A DNA stretch of 64,000 nt from Micromonospora antibiotica (GCF_017599305.1 NZ_JAGFWR010000012.1:1-64000); one strand, 5' to 3'; positions 53,614 to 62,177 are shown, counted from the stretch's first letter. Made by a program: numbers and translations. The notes: generated by a model not told the origin, from the sequence alone.

Positions 53614-54291
53614 TCAGCTGTTGCCCGGAACGGGCGTCTCGGTGGTGCCGCCCGGTTCCGGCGACTCCGTGCCGCCGCCCGGGGTCGGGGACCCGGTCGT
53701 GCCACCCGGTGCCGGCGTACCGCTGCCACCCGGGCTCGCGGTGCCGCTGGCGCTGGTCTGCGGGACCGGGATGCCCAACTCCTGGGCCAGGGCCACCAGC
53801 GCGTCGTAGTGCGCCTGCAACACCGGCAGGGCGTCCTGCGCCAACTGGACCACCGACTGCTCGGAGCCCTGCGAGATCTCGGTCTGGGTGGCCTGGATGG
53901 CCTGCACGTGACCGGCCAGCTCAGCGGTCACCCAGGCCTTGTCGAACGCGGCGCCCTTGAGGCCGTTGAGCTTGTCGATCACCTTCTGCTGATCGGCTGT
54001 CGGCGCGTTCGGCAGGGTCACGTTCAGCTGCTGCGCGGTGCTCTGCACCGTCTGGTCGAGCTGGGTGTGATCCGTGACGAACTGCTGCCCCAACTGCTTG
54101 ACCTGCTCGTTCTGCCCCTTCTTCTGGGCCAGGTTCCCGGTGACGATCTCCGCCAGGTTGACCTGGTGCACCGCCTGCAGGTACTGGGTGTCCTGCGCCG
54201 ACGGTTGCGCGGCGGCCTGCGCGGCAGCCGCGGGTGCCAGGCCGACCACCGCCAGCGTGGCCAGCAGTCCCAGGCGTTTGATACCCAACAT
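53614..54291 (-). CDS. Secreted DUF4142 protein
   Basis: Exported protein of 225 residues. ATG 54291 has GGGGAGG 4-5 bases upstream; signal peptide about 1-26 ends AAAQA. The DUF4142 part (about 33-170) is helical and ferritin-like, with YLQAVHQVNLAEIVTGNLAQ and FVTDHTQLDQTVQSTAQ. Unlike many members there are few clear metal ligands (H and E of EIVTG...DHTQLD only). A Gly/Pro/Ser/Thr-rich tail with repeated GGT-SP motifs (about 180-225) may cross the cell wall. Function unknown. Confidence 0.86.
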   Translation of the reverse strand: MLGIKRLGLLATLAVVGLAPAAAAQAAAQPSAQDTQYLQAVHQVNLAEIVTGNLAQKKGQNEQVKQLGQQFVTDHTQLDQTVQSTAQQLNVTLPNAPTADQQKVIDKLNGLKGAAFDKAWVTAELAGHVQAIQATQTEISQGSEQSVVQLAQDALPVLQAHYDALVALAQELGIPVPQTSASGTASPGGSGTPAPGGTTGSPTPGGGTESPEPGGTTETPVPGNS

Positions 54292-54464
54292 GTTCCCTCC
54301 CCGTTTTCGGTGGACCGCACGGATACCCGACTGGCGAGGGTTAATCCTGGCTTTCCACCCGTTGGGGTCCGACCGCGCCGGCCCGCCGGCCGGAAAACGG
54401 ACACCGCACCGCACGCCCCCACCGGACCGGAGCGGAAACGGGCGAGGCGGGCTGGGGATACGGA

Positions 54465-54500
54465 CGAGGCGCCCGCCGGAATCCTCCGGCGGGCGCCTCG
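54465..54500 (-). terminator. Perfect 16-bp hairpin downstream of qcrB
   Basis: Arms 54465-54480 and 54485-54500 with a 4-base loop; qcrB stops at 54520 on the minus strand, so this closes the ctaE-qcrCAB operon. Confidence 0.85.
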
Positions 54501-54519
54501 GTCGAGTGGTACAGGCAGG

Positions 54520-56145
54520 TCAGCGGCGGGAATCTCCGCTGCCGATCTCCTCCCGCTCCGGGCGGGGTTCCACCGGCGGGTGCCCCGGCGAGACCGGTGC
54601 CTCGACCGGCTTCTCGATCGGGTAGAAGAAGCCCCGGATCGCCGGGCCGAGCGCCCCGAGCCGGTTCATCTTCTTCGGCACCACCCAGCCGACGTAGTCC
54701 AACTCGCCGTGCCCGTGGCCGTCACCGGCGCTGAGCGGCTGGTGGACCTCCTCGAACCGGCCGTCGGGCAGGCGGCGGATGATGCCGGTCTCCACGCCGT
54801 GGGCCAGCACCTCCCGGTCGTGCTGCTGGAGCCCGAGGCAGATCCGGTAGGTGACGTAGTACGCCAGCGGTGGGACGATCAGCAGGCCGATCCGGCCCGC
54901 CCAGGTCATCGCGTTCAGGCTGATGTGGAACTTGTCGGCGATCACGTCGTTCGCGCCGGAGAGGGTCAGCACGATGTAGAAGGCGACGGCCATCGCGCCC
55001 ACCGCGGTCCGGGCCGGGACGTCCCGGGGCCGCTGGAGCAGGTTGTGGTGCCGGTAGTCCTTGAGCTGCCGGGCCTCCACGAACGGATAGAGCGTGGAGA
55101 GGCCGACCAGGATGCCGGGCAGGACGACCGTCGGCCAGAACAGCGGCGGGATGACGTACCCGTTGCCGATCGGGATGTTGATCTCCCAGGCCGGCATCAG
55201 TCGGGTCGAGCCGTCGAGGAACATGACGTACCAGTCGGGCTGGCTCGCGGCCGAGACCACCCACGCCTCGTACGGGCCGAAGTACCAGATCGGGTTGATC
55301 TGGAACAGGCCGCCCATCAGCGCGATCACGCCGAAGACGACCATGAAGAAGCCGCCCTGCTTGAGCGCGTAGCGGGGGAACATCCGCTCGCCGACCACGT
55401 TGTCGTTGGTCCGGCCGGGGCCGGGCCACTGGGTGTGCTTCTGCTTGAACACCAGGCCCAGGTGGGCGCTGATCAACGCGACCAGCAGACCCGGGATGAG
55501 CAGCACGTGGGCGATGAAGAACCGGCTGATGATGATCTCACCGGGGAACTCGCCACCGAAGATCGACGAGGTGACCCAGGAGCCGACAACCGGGATCGAC
55601 AGCATGATGCCGGAGGCGATCCGCAGGCCGGTGCCGGACAGGCCGTCGTCCGGCAGCGAGTAGCCGGAGAAACCGGCGAGGAAGCCGACCCAGAACAGCA
55701 GCGACCCGATGATCCAGTTGGTCTCCCGCGGCTTGCGGAACGCGCCGGTGAAGAAGACCCGCATCATGTGCACCACGATCGCGGCCATGAACAGCAGCGC
55801 GGACCAGTGGTGCATCTGCCGCATGATCAGGCCACCCCGGACATCGAACGAGATGTCCAGGCTGGAGGCGTACGCGGCGGACATCGGGGTGCCCCGCAGC
55901 GGGGCGTAACTGCCGTTGTAGACCACCTCGGTCATCGCCGGCTCGTAGAAGAAGGTCAGGAAGACGCCGGTCAGCAGCAGCACGACGAACGAGAAGAGCG
56001 CGATCTCGCCGAGCAGGAACGACCAGTGGTCCGGGAAGACCTTGTTGAGCAGCTTGCGCAACGGGGTGGCGACCTGGAAGCGGTCGTCCACTCCCCCGGC
56101 GGCCTTGCCCGGCACCGCTGCTACGTCAAACTTTCGGCGCTTCAT
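54520..56145 (-). CDS. qcrB: Cytochrome bc1 complex cytochrome b subunit
   Basis: Di-haem cytochrome b of the actinobacterial bc1-aa3 supercomplex, 541 residues, oxidising menaquinol at the Qo site. Helix B haem ligands in RQMHHWSALLF; the IASGIMLSIPVVGSW segment is the cd-loop/Qo region; FFIAHVLLIPG holds helix D ligands; at least eight membrane helices are visible. The Qo PEWY-type loop is present as QPDWYVMFLDG. ATG 56145 with GGGAG; overlaps the qcrA stop (ATGA). The C-terminal 120 residues are the hydrophilic extension typical of actinobacteria. Confidence 0.96.
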   Translation of the reverse strand: MKRRKFDVAAVPGKAAGGVDDRFQVATPLRKLLNKVFPDHWSFLLGEIALFSFVVLLLTGVFLTFFYEPAMTEVVYNGSYAPLRGTPMSAAYASSLDISFDVRGGLIMRQMHHWSALLFMAAIVVHMMRVFFTGAFRKPRETNWIIGSLLFWVGFLAGFSGYSLPDDGLSGTGLRIASGIMLSIPVVGSWVTSSIFGGEFPGEIIISRFFIAHVLLIPGLLVALISAHLGLVFKQKHTQWPGPGRTNDNVVGERMFPRYALKQGGFFMVVFGVIALMGGLFQINPIWYFGPYEAWVVSAASQPDWYVMFLDGSTRLMPAWEINIPIGNGYVIPPLFWPTVVLPGILVGLSTLYPFVEARQLKDYRHHNLLQRPRDVPARTAVGAMAVAFYIVLTLSGANDVIADKFHISLNAMTWAGRIGLLIVPPLAYYVTYRICLGLQQHDREVLAHGVETGIIRRLPDGRFEEVHQPLSAGDGHGHGELDYVGWVVPKKMNRLGALGPAIRGFFYPIEKPVEAPVSPGHPPVEPRPEREEIGSGDSRR

Positions 56146-57227
56146 GGCCGCTCCCAGAAGTCGGGGCCGACGGTTTCGGTGTAGTCGGACTTCGCCACGA
56201 AGAAGCCTTCCTCGTCCACCTCGATCGGCAGCTGGGGCAGCCGCCGGCTCGCCGGGCCGAAGACCGGGCGGGCGTTGTCGGTGATCAGGAACTGGCTCTG
56301 GTGACACGGGCAGAGCAGCCGGTTGGTCTGCTGCTCGTACAGGCTCGCCGGGCAGCCGGCGTGCGTGCAGATCTTGGAGTACGCCGCGTAGTTGCCCCAC
56401 ATGTAGTCACCGTGACCGACCCGCGAGTTGGCCTGCCGGGACTTCTCCGCGTCGGACTCCCGCAGGTGGATCAGCAGCGTCGGCGAGTCGGCGTGCTTGT
56501 TGCTCACGCCGTGCTCGATGCCGGGGAAGACGGTCAGCTGACCACCGGTGCTGACGTCGGCGGGCCGGATCGGCCGGCCGTCCTCGCGGACCAGCCGGAT
56601 CTTCTTGCCGTCGGCCGGCGCGAACCCGGTGGTGAACATCTGGTTGTTCTTGTGCGGGTTGGAGATCAGGCCACCGACCAGCGGGGCCGCCGCGACCGCA
56701 CCGACCGGCAGCAGGCCGGCGACCAGCGAGACACCGAGCAGCGGACGACGCCGTACCCCCATCTCGTCGGCGAGGTAGAGCATCGTCTCGCCGGTGATCT
56801 TCCGGTCCTCCGCCGACCCGGGACCGTCGTGCCGGTCCTGGATCGAGACCTCCTTGGGCAGCAGCTTCTTGCCCCAGGTGAGGATGCCGAAGCCGATGCC
56901 GAGCAGGGCGACACCCAGGGTGAGGCCGAGCAGCGGGGTGTACCACTTGTCACCACCGCGACCCGGCTCGTACTCCCAGGGCCACCAGATGTAGACGACC
57001 AGGAACGCGGTGGCGGCCAGGCCGGTGAGCAGGAACATCGCCGCGACCGTACGGGTCAGCCGGCGCTCGGCCTTGCTGCCCGGGACGACCTGCTCCTCGT
57101 AGTGGACGATCTCGATGTCGTCCCGGCGGGCGCCCTCGGTGACGATGTCGAACCGGGAGAGCCGGGGGTCGTGGACGTCGAGCGGCTCCCGACCCTGCGG
57201 GGCGTGCTGCTCGGTCTGGGTGCTCAT
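56142..57227 (-). CDS. qcrA: Cytochrome bc1 complex Rieske iron-sulphur subunit
   Basis: Protein of 361 residues. Three N-terminal membrane segments (about 45-65, 80-105, 160-185) are typical of the actinobacterial Rieske protein. The 2Fe-2S site is CTHAGC then CPCH: ligands C287, H289, C306 and H309, with disulphide C292-C308. It passes electrons from menaquinol to QcrC. ATG 57227 preceded by GAGGTGA. Its stop overlaps the qcrB start; qcrC precedes it with 67 bases between. Confidence 0.96.
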   Translation of the reverse strand: MSTQTEQHAPQGREPLDVHDPRLSRFDIVTEGARRDDIEIVHYEEQVVPGSKAERRLTRTVAAMFLLTGLAATAFLVVYIWWPWEYEPGRGGDKWYTPLLGLTLGVALLGIGFGILTWGKKLLPKEVSIQDRHDGPGSAEDRKITGETMLYLADEMGVRRRPLLGVSLVAGLLPVGAVAAAPLVGGLISNPHKNNQMFTTGFAPADGKKIRLVREDGRPIRPADVSTGGQLTVFPGIEHGVSNKHADSPTLLIHLRESDAEKSRQANSRVGHGDYMWGNYAAYSKICTHAGCPASLYEQQTNRLLCPCHQSQFLITDNARPVFGPASRRLPQLPIEVDEEGFFVAKSDYTETVGPDFWERP

Positions 57228-57294
57228 GCCGTCACCTCGCTACGGGCGGTGCCGGCGCACGGCACCACGGCAATGCTGTTGACGATCCGCTGGG

Positions 57295-58128
57295 TCACGA
57301 CTTGCCCGCAATCCACAGGCTCGCGAAGACCAGCGCGACGATGCCCACCAGGAAGATCGCCAGACCCTCGGTGGACGGGCCGTACCGGCCGAGGTTGAAG
57401 CCACCCTGGTCCTGGTCGGCCTTCAGGGACTCCTGGATGTAGGCGATGATGTCCGCCTTCTGCTCCGGGGTGATCTGGTTGTCGCCGAACACCGGCATGT
57501 TCTGCGGGCCGCTGAGCATCGCGGCGTAGATCTGCGCGTCGCTGGCCGGTGCGAGGCTCGGGGCGTACTTGCCCGAGGAGAGCGCGCCGCCGCCGCCACC
57601 GAAGGCGTGGCACTGCGAGCAGTTGATCCGGAACAGCTCGCCGCCGGTGGCGAGGTTGGCGCCCTCGCGGAGGTTGCCCTGCGGAACCTGCGGGCCGCCG
57701 CCGAGCTCCTGGATGTACTGGCCGAGCTGGCGGACCTGCTCGTCGGTGAAGACCGGCGGCTTGCGCATGGCCTGCGCCTCCTGCCGGGCCATCGGCATCC
57801 GACCGCTGCTGACCTGGAACTCCACCGAGGCGGAGCCGACACCGATCAGGCTCGGGCCACGACCCTCGACGCCCTGGGCGTTGCGGCCGTGGCAGGTCAC
57901 GCAGCTCACGTCGAACAGCGCCCGACCCTCGGCTGCGGCACCGGTCAGCGGCGGGTTTTCCTGCGCCTGCACGCCGGGGGCGAAGACGGTGTAGGCGCCG
58001 CCGGCCAGCGTCAACGCGGCGATCAGCCGGAACGCCGCGCCCAGCCGGCGGCGGCCCCTGCTGCGCGCCGCGGGCCGCCCGCGCAGGCGCGCGAGCAGAC
58101 CGCGTCGGCGGTCGTTGTCAGAAGTCAT
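57295..58128 (-). CDS. qcrC: Cytochrome bc1 complex di-haem cytochrome c subunit
   Basis: Protein of 277 residues. N-terminal signal/anchor (about 30-55), two c-type haem sites (CVTCH at 76-80 and CSQCH at 170-174), and a C-terminal membrane anchor (about 252-272). The two haems bridge bc1 and cytochrome aa3 in actinobacteria, which lack free cytochrome c. Methionine sixth ligands are probably in GRMPM and the QNMPVFG segment. Order ctaE-qcrC-qcrA-qcrB is as in other actinobacteria. Confidence 0.96.
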   Translation of the reverse strand: MTSDNDRRRGLLARLRGRPAARSRGRRRLGAAFRLIAALTLAGGAYTVFAPGVQAQENPPLTGAAAEGRALFDVSCVTCHGRNAQGVEGRGPSLIGVGSASVEFQVSSGRMPMARQEAQAMRKPPVFTDEQVRQLGQYIQELGGGPQVPQGNLREGANLATGGELFRINCSQCHAFGGGGGALSSGKYAPSLAPASDAQIYAAMLSGPQNMPVFGDNQITPEQKADIIAYIQESLKADQDQGGFNLGRYGPSTEGLAIFLVGIVALVFASLWIAGKS

Positions 58129-58200
58129 GACCTGTGTCCTTAACCGGTTGGACCTTGTCTCAGGGGACGGAGCAGCGGCGCGGAACGTGACACGCCAAGA

Positions 58201-58800
58201 TCACTGAAGCCAGTAGATCATGGCGTAGAGCCCGATCCACACGACGTCGACGAAGTGCCAGTAGTACGACACGACGATCGCCGACGTGGCCTGGGCCGGG
58301 GTGAAGCGGCCCATGGTCGTGCGGATCATGAAGATGATGAAGGCGATGAGACCGCCGGTCACGTGCAGGCCGTGGAAGCCGGTGGTCAGGTAGAACATCG
58401 ACCCGTAACCGTCTTCGTTGATCTTCACGCCCTCGTGCACCAGGGTCAGGTACTCGTTCGCCTGGCCGAGCACGAAGATCAGGCCCATCACGAAGGTGAG
58501 CGTGAACCAGCGCCGCAGGGCGTGGACGTCACCCTTCTCGGCCGCGAAGACACCGAGCTGGCAGGTCACCGAGGACAGCACCAGGATCACCGTGAAGGTG
58601 GTCGCATAGGGGATGTTGAGTACCTCGGTGTGCTTCTCCCACTGCTCTGGCGCCGCCGCACGGATCGAGAAGTACATCGCGAACAGCGCCGCGAAGAACA
58701 TGAGTTCGCTGGAGAGCCACACGATCGTCCCGACGCTGACCATGTTGGGCCGCGTCAGAGAGTGGATCCGGCTCTTGTCAATGGCTGGGGCCGCAGTCAC
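58201..58800 (-). CDS. ctaE: Cytochrome c oxidase subunit III
   Basis: Membrane subunit of aa3 oxidase, 199 residues with five membrane segments (the short five-helix form). SELMFFAALFAMYFSIRAAAPE, GFHGLHVTGGLIAF and VVSYYWHFVDVVWIGLYAMIY are diagnostic. GTG 58800 has no ribosome binding site; AATAAT lies 6 bases upstream, so the operon mRNA may be leaderless. First gene of the ctaE-qcrC-qcrA-qcrB operon. Confidence 0.96.
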   Translation of the reverse strand: MTAAPAIDKSRIHSLTRPNMVSVGTIVWLSSELMFFAALFAMYFSIRAAAPEQWEKHTEVLNIPYATTFTVILVLSSVTCQLGVFAAEKGDVHALRRWFTLTFVMGLIFVLGQANEYLTLVHEGVKINEDGYGSMFYLTTGFHGLHVTGGLIAFIIFMIRTTMGRFTPAQATSAIVVSYYWHFVDVVWIGLYAMIYWLQ

Positions 58801-58806
58801 GCGGTC

Positions 58807-58812
58807 ATTATT
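58807..58812 (-). promoter_or_regulatory. Putative -10 element of the ctaE-qcrCAB operon
   Basis: Minus-strand AATAAT, 6-base spacer to the GTG of ctaE at 58800; no ribosome binding site. Confidence 0.45.
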
Positions 58813-58895
58813 GCCCTTGACCGGGGCGGGCGATCAGCGGGGGGCCAAACCCGGGTGAGGGATGGCCCGATCGTGGCGGTCCGGTTCGCCTGGCC

Positions 58896-58901
58896 TAGCC
58901 T
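58896..58901 (+). promoter_or_regulatory. Putative -10 element of the ctaG-like gene (leaderless)
   Basis: TAGCCT, 7-base spacer, then GTG 58909; divergent from the ctaE operon. Confidence 0.45.
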
Positions 58902-58908
58902 GAAAAGC

Positions 58909-59895
58909 GTGCTGCACGTCGATTCGATCTTCGCCGCCACCTCGACGGCCCCGCCCACCGGCCTCGCGGCGGGCGGCGTCGAGGTACCGCCGCCGTTCGA
59001 CATCACCCGGGTCTTCACCGAGACCCGGCTGGACAGCTGGCTCGCCCTGGGCCTGGTCCTCGCCGCCGGCCTCTACCTCTACGGGGTCCACCGGCTCCGG
59101 CTGCGCGGCGACCGCTGGCCGGTGGTCCGTACCGTCTGCTTCCTCGGGCCGGGCCTGGGCGGCATCGCCGCGGTCACGGTCAGCGGCCTGCACGCCTACG
59201 ACACCGCCCTGCTCTCGGTGCACATGGTGCAGCACATGGTGCTGTCGATGGTCTCCCCGATCTTCCTGGCCCTGGGCGCACCGATCACCCTGGCGCTGCG
59301 CACCCTGCCGGTCGGCCCGCGCAAACGGCTGCTGGCGGTGGTGCACAGCCGGATCGCCCGGATCTACAGCTTCCCGCTGGTGGCGTTCGCCATCTTCGTG
59401 GTCAACCCGTTCGCGCTCTACTTCACCGACCTGTACCGCTACACCCTCGAACACGCCTGGGCGCACGAGCTGGTGCACGCGCACTTCATCATGACCGGCT
59501 GCGTGTTCTTCTGGCCGCTGCTCGGGCTGGACCCGTTGCCCGGCCGCTGGCCGTACCCGGCGCGGGCGCTGCTGATGCTGCTGTCGGTGCCGTTCCACAC
59601 CGTGCTCGGGCTCACCATCATGCAGAGCACCACCCTGTTCGGCGGCGACTGGTACCCGTCGCTCAACCTGGCCTGGTCCGACCCGTGGAACGACCAGGTG
59701 GTCGCCGGCGGCGTCCTGTGGGCCGGCGGGGAATTCGTCAGCGTGACGATGCTCGCGGTGCTGGTGGTGCAGTGGGTGAAGCAGTCCGAGCGGGAGGCCC
59801 GCCGGGTCGATCGCGAGCTGGACCGGCAGGAGGCCCGCGAACGCGCCGCCGAGGCCGCCGCCACCCCGGCCGCGGCCCCCGGAACCCCATCCTGA
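58909..59895 (+). CDS. CtaG-type cytochrome c oxidase assembly membrane protein
   Basis: Protein of 328 residues with about seven membrane segments, of the caa3-type CtaG family (copper/oxidase assembly). HMVQHMVLSMVSPIFLALGAPITLALR is the most characteristic motif, and later HELVHAHFIMTGCVFFWPLLGLDP; the histidines may bind copper. The C-terminus is a charged Arg/Glu/Ala helix. Divergent from the ctaE operon, which supports the oxidase role. Confidence 0.9.
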   Translation: MLHVDSIFAATSTAPPTGLAAGGVEVPPPFDITRVFTETRLDSWLALGLVLAAGLYLYGVHRLRLRGDRWPVVRTVCFLGPGLGGIAAVTVSGLHAYDTALLSVHMVQHMVLSMVSPIFLALGAPITLALRTLPVGPRKRLLAVVHSRIARIYSFPLVAFAIFVVNPFALYFTDLYRYTLEHAWAHELVHAHFIMTGCVFFWPLLGLDPLPGRWPYPARALLMLLSVPFHTVLGLTIMQSTTLFGGDWYPSLNLAWSDPWNDQVVAGGVLWAGGEFVSVTMLAVLVVQWVKQSEREARRVDRELDRQEARERAAEAAATPAAAPGTPS

Positions 59896-59993
59896 GCTGC
59901 CGCGACACCCGGTCGGCCCGGGGCCGGCAGGCGGGATGTCGGGTACGCCACACCGCCCGGTACGATCAACGGCAGCAACGAGGAGTACAGCCC

Positions 59994-60074
59994 ATGAGTG
60001 AGCGCAGCGAGCGAGTCAGGCTCAGTGCGACGGTGCCTCATCACGGCACGGAGCGAAGCGGAGTGTCGGCATGA
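59994..60074 (+). CDS. Putative 26-residue leader peptide
   Basis: Short frame beginning MSERSERVRLS, with a GAGGAG site 8 bases ahead of the ATG and a TACGAT -10-like element at 59961-59966. Its stop overlaps the ATG of the next gene (ATGA). The sequence contains a local repeat: MSERSER, and the next protein also begins MSER. May be translated as a coupling leader or be a duplicated gene start. No known function. Confidence 0.4.
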   Translation: MSERSERVRLSATVPHHGTERSGVSA

Positions 60075-60466
60075 GCGAGCGTCTCTGCACCGTCCTGCTC
60101 TACAGCGACGACGCGCAGGTCCGGGACCGGATGCGGCTGGCCGTCGGCACCCGTCCCGCCCCCGGGATCACGATCGAGTTCGTCGAGGCGTCCGACTACT
60201 TCGGCTGCGTCCGGCTGGTCGACGACTACGAGATCGACCTGATGCTGCTCGACGGCGAGGCCAGCCCCGGCGGCGGCATCGGCATCGCCCGCCAGATCAA
60301 GGACGACCGGGAAGACGCCCCGCCCACCTGCGTGGTCATCGCCCGGGCCGCCGACCGATGGCTCGCCTCCTACGCGCAGGTCGACGGCGTGCTGATGCAC
60401 CCGCTCGACCCGGTGACCACCGGCACCACGGTCGCCGAGCTGCTGCGTACGCACGCCGCCGCCTGA
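60071..60466 (+). CDS. Atypical receiver-domain protein
   Basis: Protein of 131 residues with a CheY-like pattern: VLLYSDDAQVRDR (acidic pair), LMLLDGEASPGGG (phospho-acceptor Asp position), VVIARAA (Ser/Thr position is Ala), and VLMHPLDP, where the usual conserved lysine is His. It has no output domain. Either a pseudo-receiver or a stand-alone phosphate sink. Homologues lie close to qcr/ctaE genes in other actinomycetes. Translationally linked to the preceding small frame. Confidence 0.8.
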   Translation: MSERLCTVLLYSDDAQVRDRMRLAVGTRPAPGITIEFVEASDYFGCVRLVDDYEIDLMLLDGEASPGGGIGIARQIKDDREDAPPTCVVIARAADRWLASYAQVDGVLMHPLDPVTTGTTVAELLRTHAAA

Positions 60467-60552
60467 CTCAGCAGCACACGGCGGCGCCCAGGCGCCCGGG
60501 GTGACGGGCGCACCCGTCCACCCGCACCCCACGCCCGCTCGGGAGGCCCATC

Positions 60553-61599
60553 ATGGGCGAACGGACCTGGCCGCACCTGCTCAACGCGCTGCTGCGCGGC
60601 GACGAGCTGTCCACCGCCGACACCACCTGGGCGATGAACGAGATCATGGCCGGTGCCGCCGGGCCGGCGCAGATCGCCGGCTTCGCGGTCGCCCTGCGCG
60701 CCAAGGGTGAGACCCCGGCCGAACTGGCCGGCCTGGTCGAGGCGATGCTCGGCAACTCGGTGCCGGTGACCCTGCCGGAGGAGTTGCGGCGCACCGCGGT
60801 CGACGTCGTCGGCACCGGTGGTGACCTCGCCCACACGGTCAACATCTCCACGATGACCGCCCTGGTGGTGGCCGGTGCCGGTGTCCGGGTGGTCAAGCAC
60901 GGCAACCGGGCCGCGTCCTCGCTGTGCGGCACCGCCGACCTGCTGGAGTTCTTCGGCGTACCGCTGGATCTCGGCCCGGAGCAGGTGGCCCGGTGCGTGG
61001 CCGAGGCGGGGATCGGCTTCTGCTTCGCGCCCCGGTTCCACCCGGGGATGCGCCACGCCGGCCCGGTCCGGCGGGAGATCGGCGTGCCGACCGCGTTCAA
61101 CTTCCTCGGCCCGCTGACCAACCCGGCCCGGCCGCACGCCGGCGCGGTCGGCTGCTTCGACGCCCGGATGGCCGCCGTGATGGCCGAGGTCTTCGCCGGT
61201 CGGGGCGACTCGGTGATCGTGATGCGCGGCGAGGACGGCCTGGACGAGTTCACCACCGCCGCGCCGACCCGGGTCTGGGTGGCCCAGCAGGGGACCGTCC
61301 GGGAGGCCGTGCTGGACGCGGCCGACCTCGGGGTACCCCGGGCCACCCTGGCCGACCTGCGGGGCGGTGACGCCGCGCACAACGCCGCCGTGGCCCACCG
61401 GCTGCTGGCCGGCGAGACCGGTCCGGTCCGCGACGCCGTCCTGGTCAACGCGGCCGTCGCGCTCGCCACCCAGACTCCGCTGGACGGTGACCTCACCGAG
61501 GCGGTACGCGCCGGCATGGCCCGGGCCGCCGAGTCCGTCGACTCGGGGGCGGCGGCGGCCGTCCTGGAACGCTGGGTCGACGTCGCCCGTTCCCTCTGA
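60553..61599 (+). CDS. trpD: Anthranilate phosphoribosyltransferase
   Basis: Joins anthranilate and PRPP in tryptophan biosynthesis; 348 residues. VVGTGGDLAHTVNISTMTALV carries the PRPP loop (GTGGD), then VVKHGNRAASSLCGTADLLE, the anthranilate region FLGPLTNPARP and MRGEDGLDEFT. ATG 60553 has GGAGG 7 bases upstream. No other trp gene adjoins; in M. tuberculosis trpD is likewise isolated beside ctaE. The stop lies in the first unit of a 27-base tandem repeat. Confidence 0.96.
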   Translation: MGERTWPHLLNALLRGDELSTADTTWAMNEIMAGAAGPAQIAGFAVALRAKGETPAELAGLVEAMLGNSVPVTLPEELRRTAVDVVGTGGDLAHTVNISTMTALVVAGAGVRVVKHGNRAASSLCGTADLLEFFGVPLDLGPEQVARCVAEAGIGFCFAPRFHPGMRHAGPVRREIGVPTAFNFLGPLTNPARPHAGAVGCFDARMAAVMAEVFAGRGDSVIVMRGEDGLDEFTTAAPTRVWVAQQGTVREAVLDAADLGVPRATLADLRGGDAAHNAAVAHRLLAGETGPVRDAVLVNAAVALATQTPLDGDLTEAVRAGMARAAESVDSGAAAAVLERWVDVARSL

Positions 61600-61674
61600 C
61601 CCACCGTTCAGCGCGGCCCGCTCTGACCCCCCGTTCTGCCCGGCCCGCTCCGACCCGCCGTTCAGCCCGGCCCA
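61594..61674. repeat. Three tandem 27-bp units spanning the trpD stop
   Basis: Units 61594-61620, 61621-61647 and 61648-61674, the first including the trpD stop codon. Each opens CTCTGACCC or CTCCGACCC. Unit length is a multiple of three. Copies 2 and 3 carry several substitutions. Confidence 0.8.
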
Positions 61675-61702
61675 CTCCCCCGGGCCGAGCGGTGTGCCGG
61701 AC

Positions 61703-61780
61703 ATGGGCTGGCGGGGCTGGCGGGGCTGGCGGGGCTGGCGGGGAAGTGTCGGAGGGGCGTGGGAAACTACATGGGAGTAA
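61703..61780 (+). other. Tryptophan-rich 25-residue micro-ORF
   Basis: ATG at 61703, stop at 61778-61780; six Trp codons in 25 (GWR repeated four times, then AWE and TWE). Four come from the GGGCTGGCG tandem repeat, two lie beyond it. No good ribosome binding site. It lies 103 bases beyond the trpD stop. A weak 6-bp inverted repeat GGAAAC/GTTTCC (61762-61767 and 61787-61792) overlaps its end. Confidence 0.3.
61705..61740. repeat. Four perfect 9-bp tandem units
   Basis: GGGCTGGCG repeated four times without change, followed by GGG. A simple-sequence tract likely to vary in copy number. Confidence 0.9.
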
Positions 61781-61843
61781 TTTTCCGTTTCCGGTGATGG
61801 CGGCGATGTCCATCGGCGGGTTCCGGAACGAGAGGAGACGCCC

Positions 61844-62050
61844 GTGTCGGACCGCGAGCTCTACTGCGACACCTGCGAGGGCGTTCAGCCGTTCGAGATG
61901 CCGCCCTGCGCCGACGGCCACGGTGCCGACTGCCCCGAGCTGCTCTGCACCGGCTGCGGCACGGCGGTGCTGATCGCCACCTTCGCCTTCCAGCCCACCC
62001 GCCTGGCCGACCGTCGCCGCCGCCCGTCAGCCGGCCGTCACGCGGCCTGA
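61844..62050 (+). CDS. Small zinc-ribbon-like protein
   Basis: Protein of 68 residues: ELYCDTCEGVQPFEMPPC and ELLCTGCGTAV give two CxxC pairs plus further Cys/His residues, a likely zinc site. The basic tail RRRRPSAGRHAA may contact nucleic acid. GTG 61844 has GAGGAG 7 bases upstream. No known function. The stop lies in a 26-base tandem repeat (62039-62116). Confidence 0.78.
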   Translation: MSDRELYCDTCEGVQPFEMPPCADGHGADCPELLCTGCGTAVLIATFAFQPTRLADRRRRPSAGRHAA

Positions 62051-62116
62051 CCCCTGCCGGCCGCCACGCGGCCCGACCCCTGCCGGTCGCCACGCGGCCC
62101 GACCCCTGCCGGGCAC
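62039..62116. repeat. Three tandem 26-bp units spanning a stop codon
   Basis: Units 62039-62064, 62065-62090 and 62091-62116, sharing CACGCGGCC-GACCCCTGCCGG; the first includes the TGA of the zinc-ribbon gene. The last six bases of the third unit have diverged. Confidence 0.8.
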
Positions 62117-62177
62117 CACCGGTTCCCTGGTCCTGACGGGAGATCCGGCCTGCTCAGTTGCGTGGCAGGATCACCGG

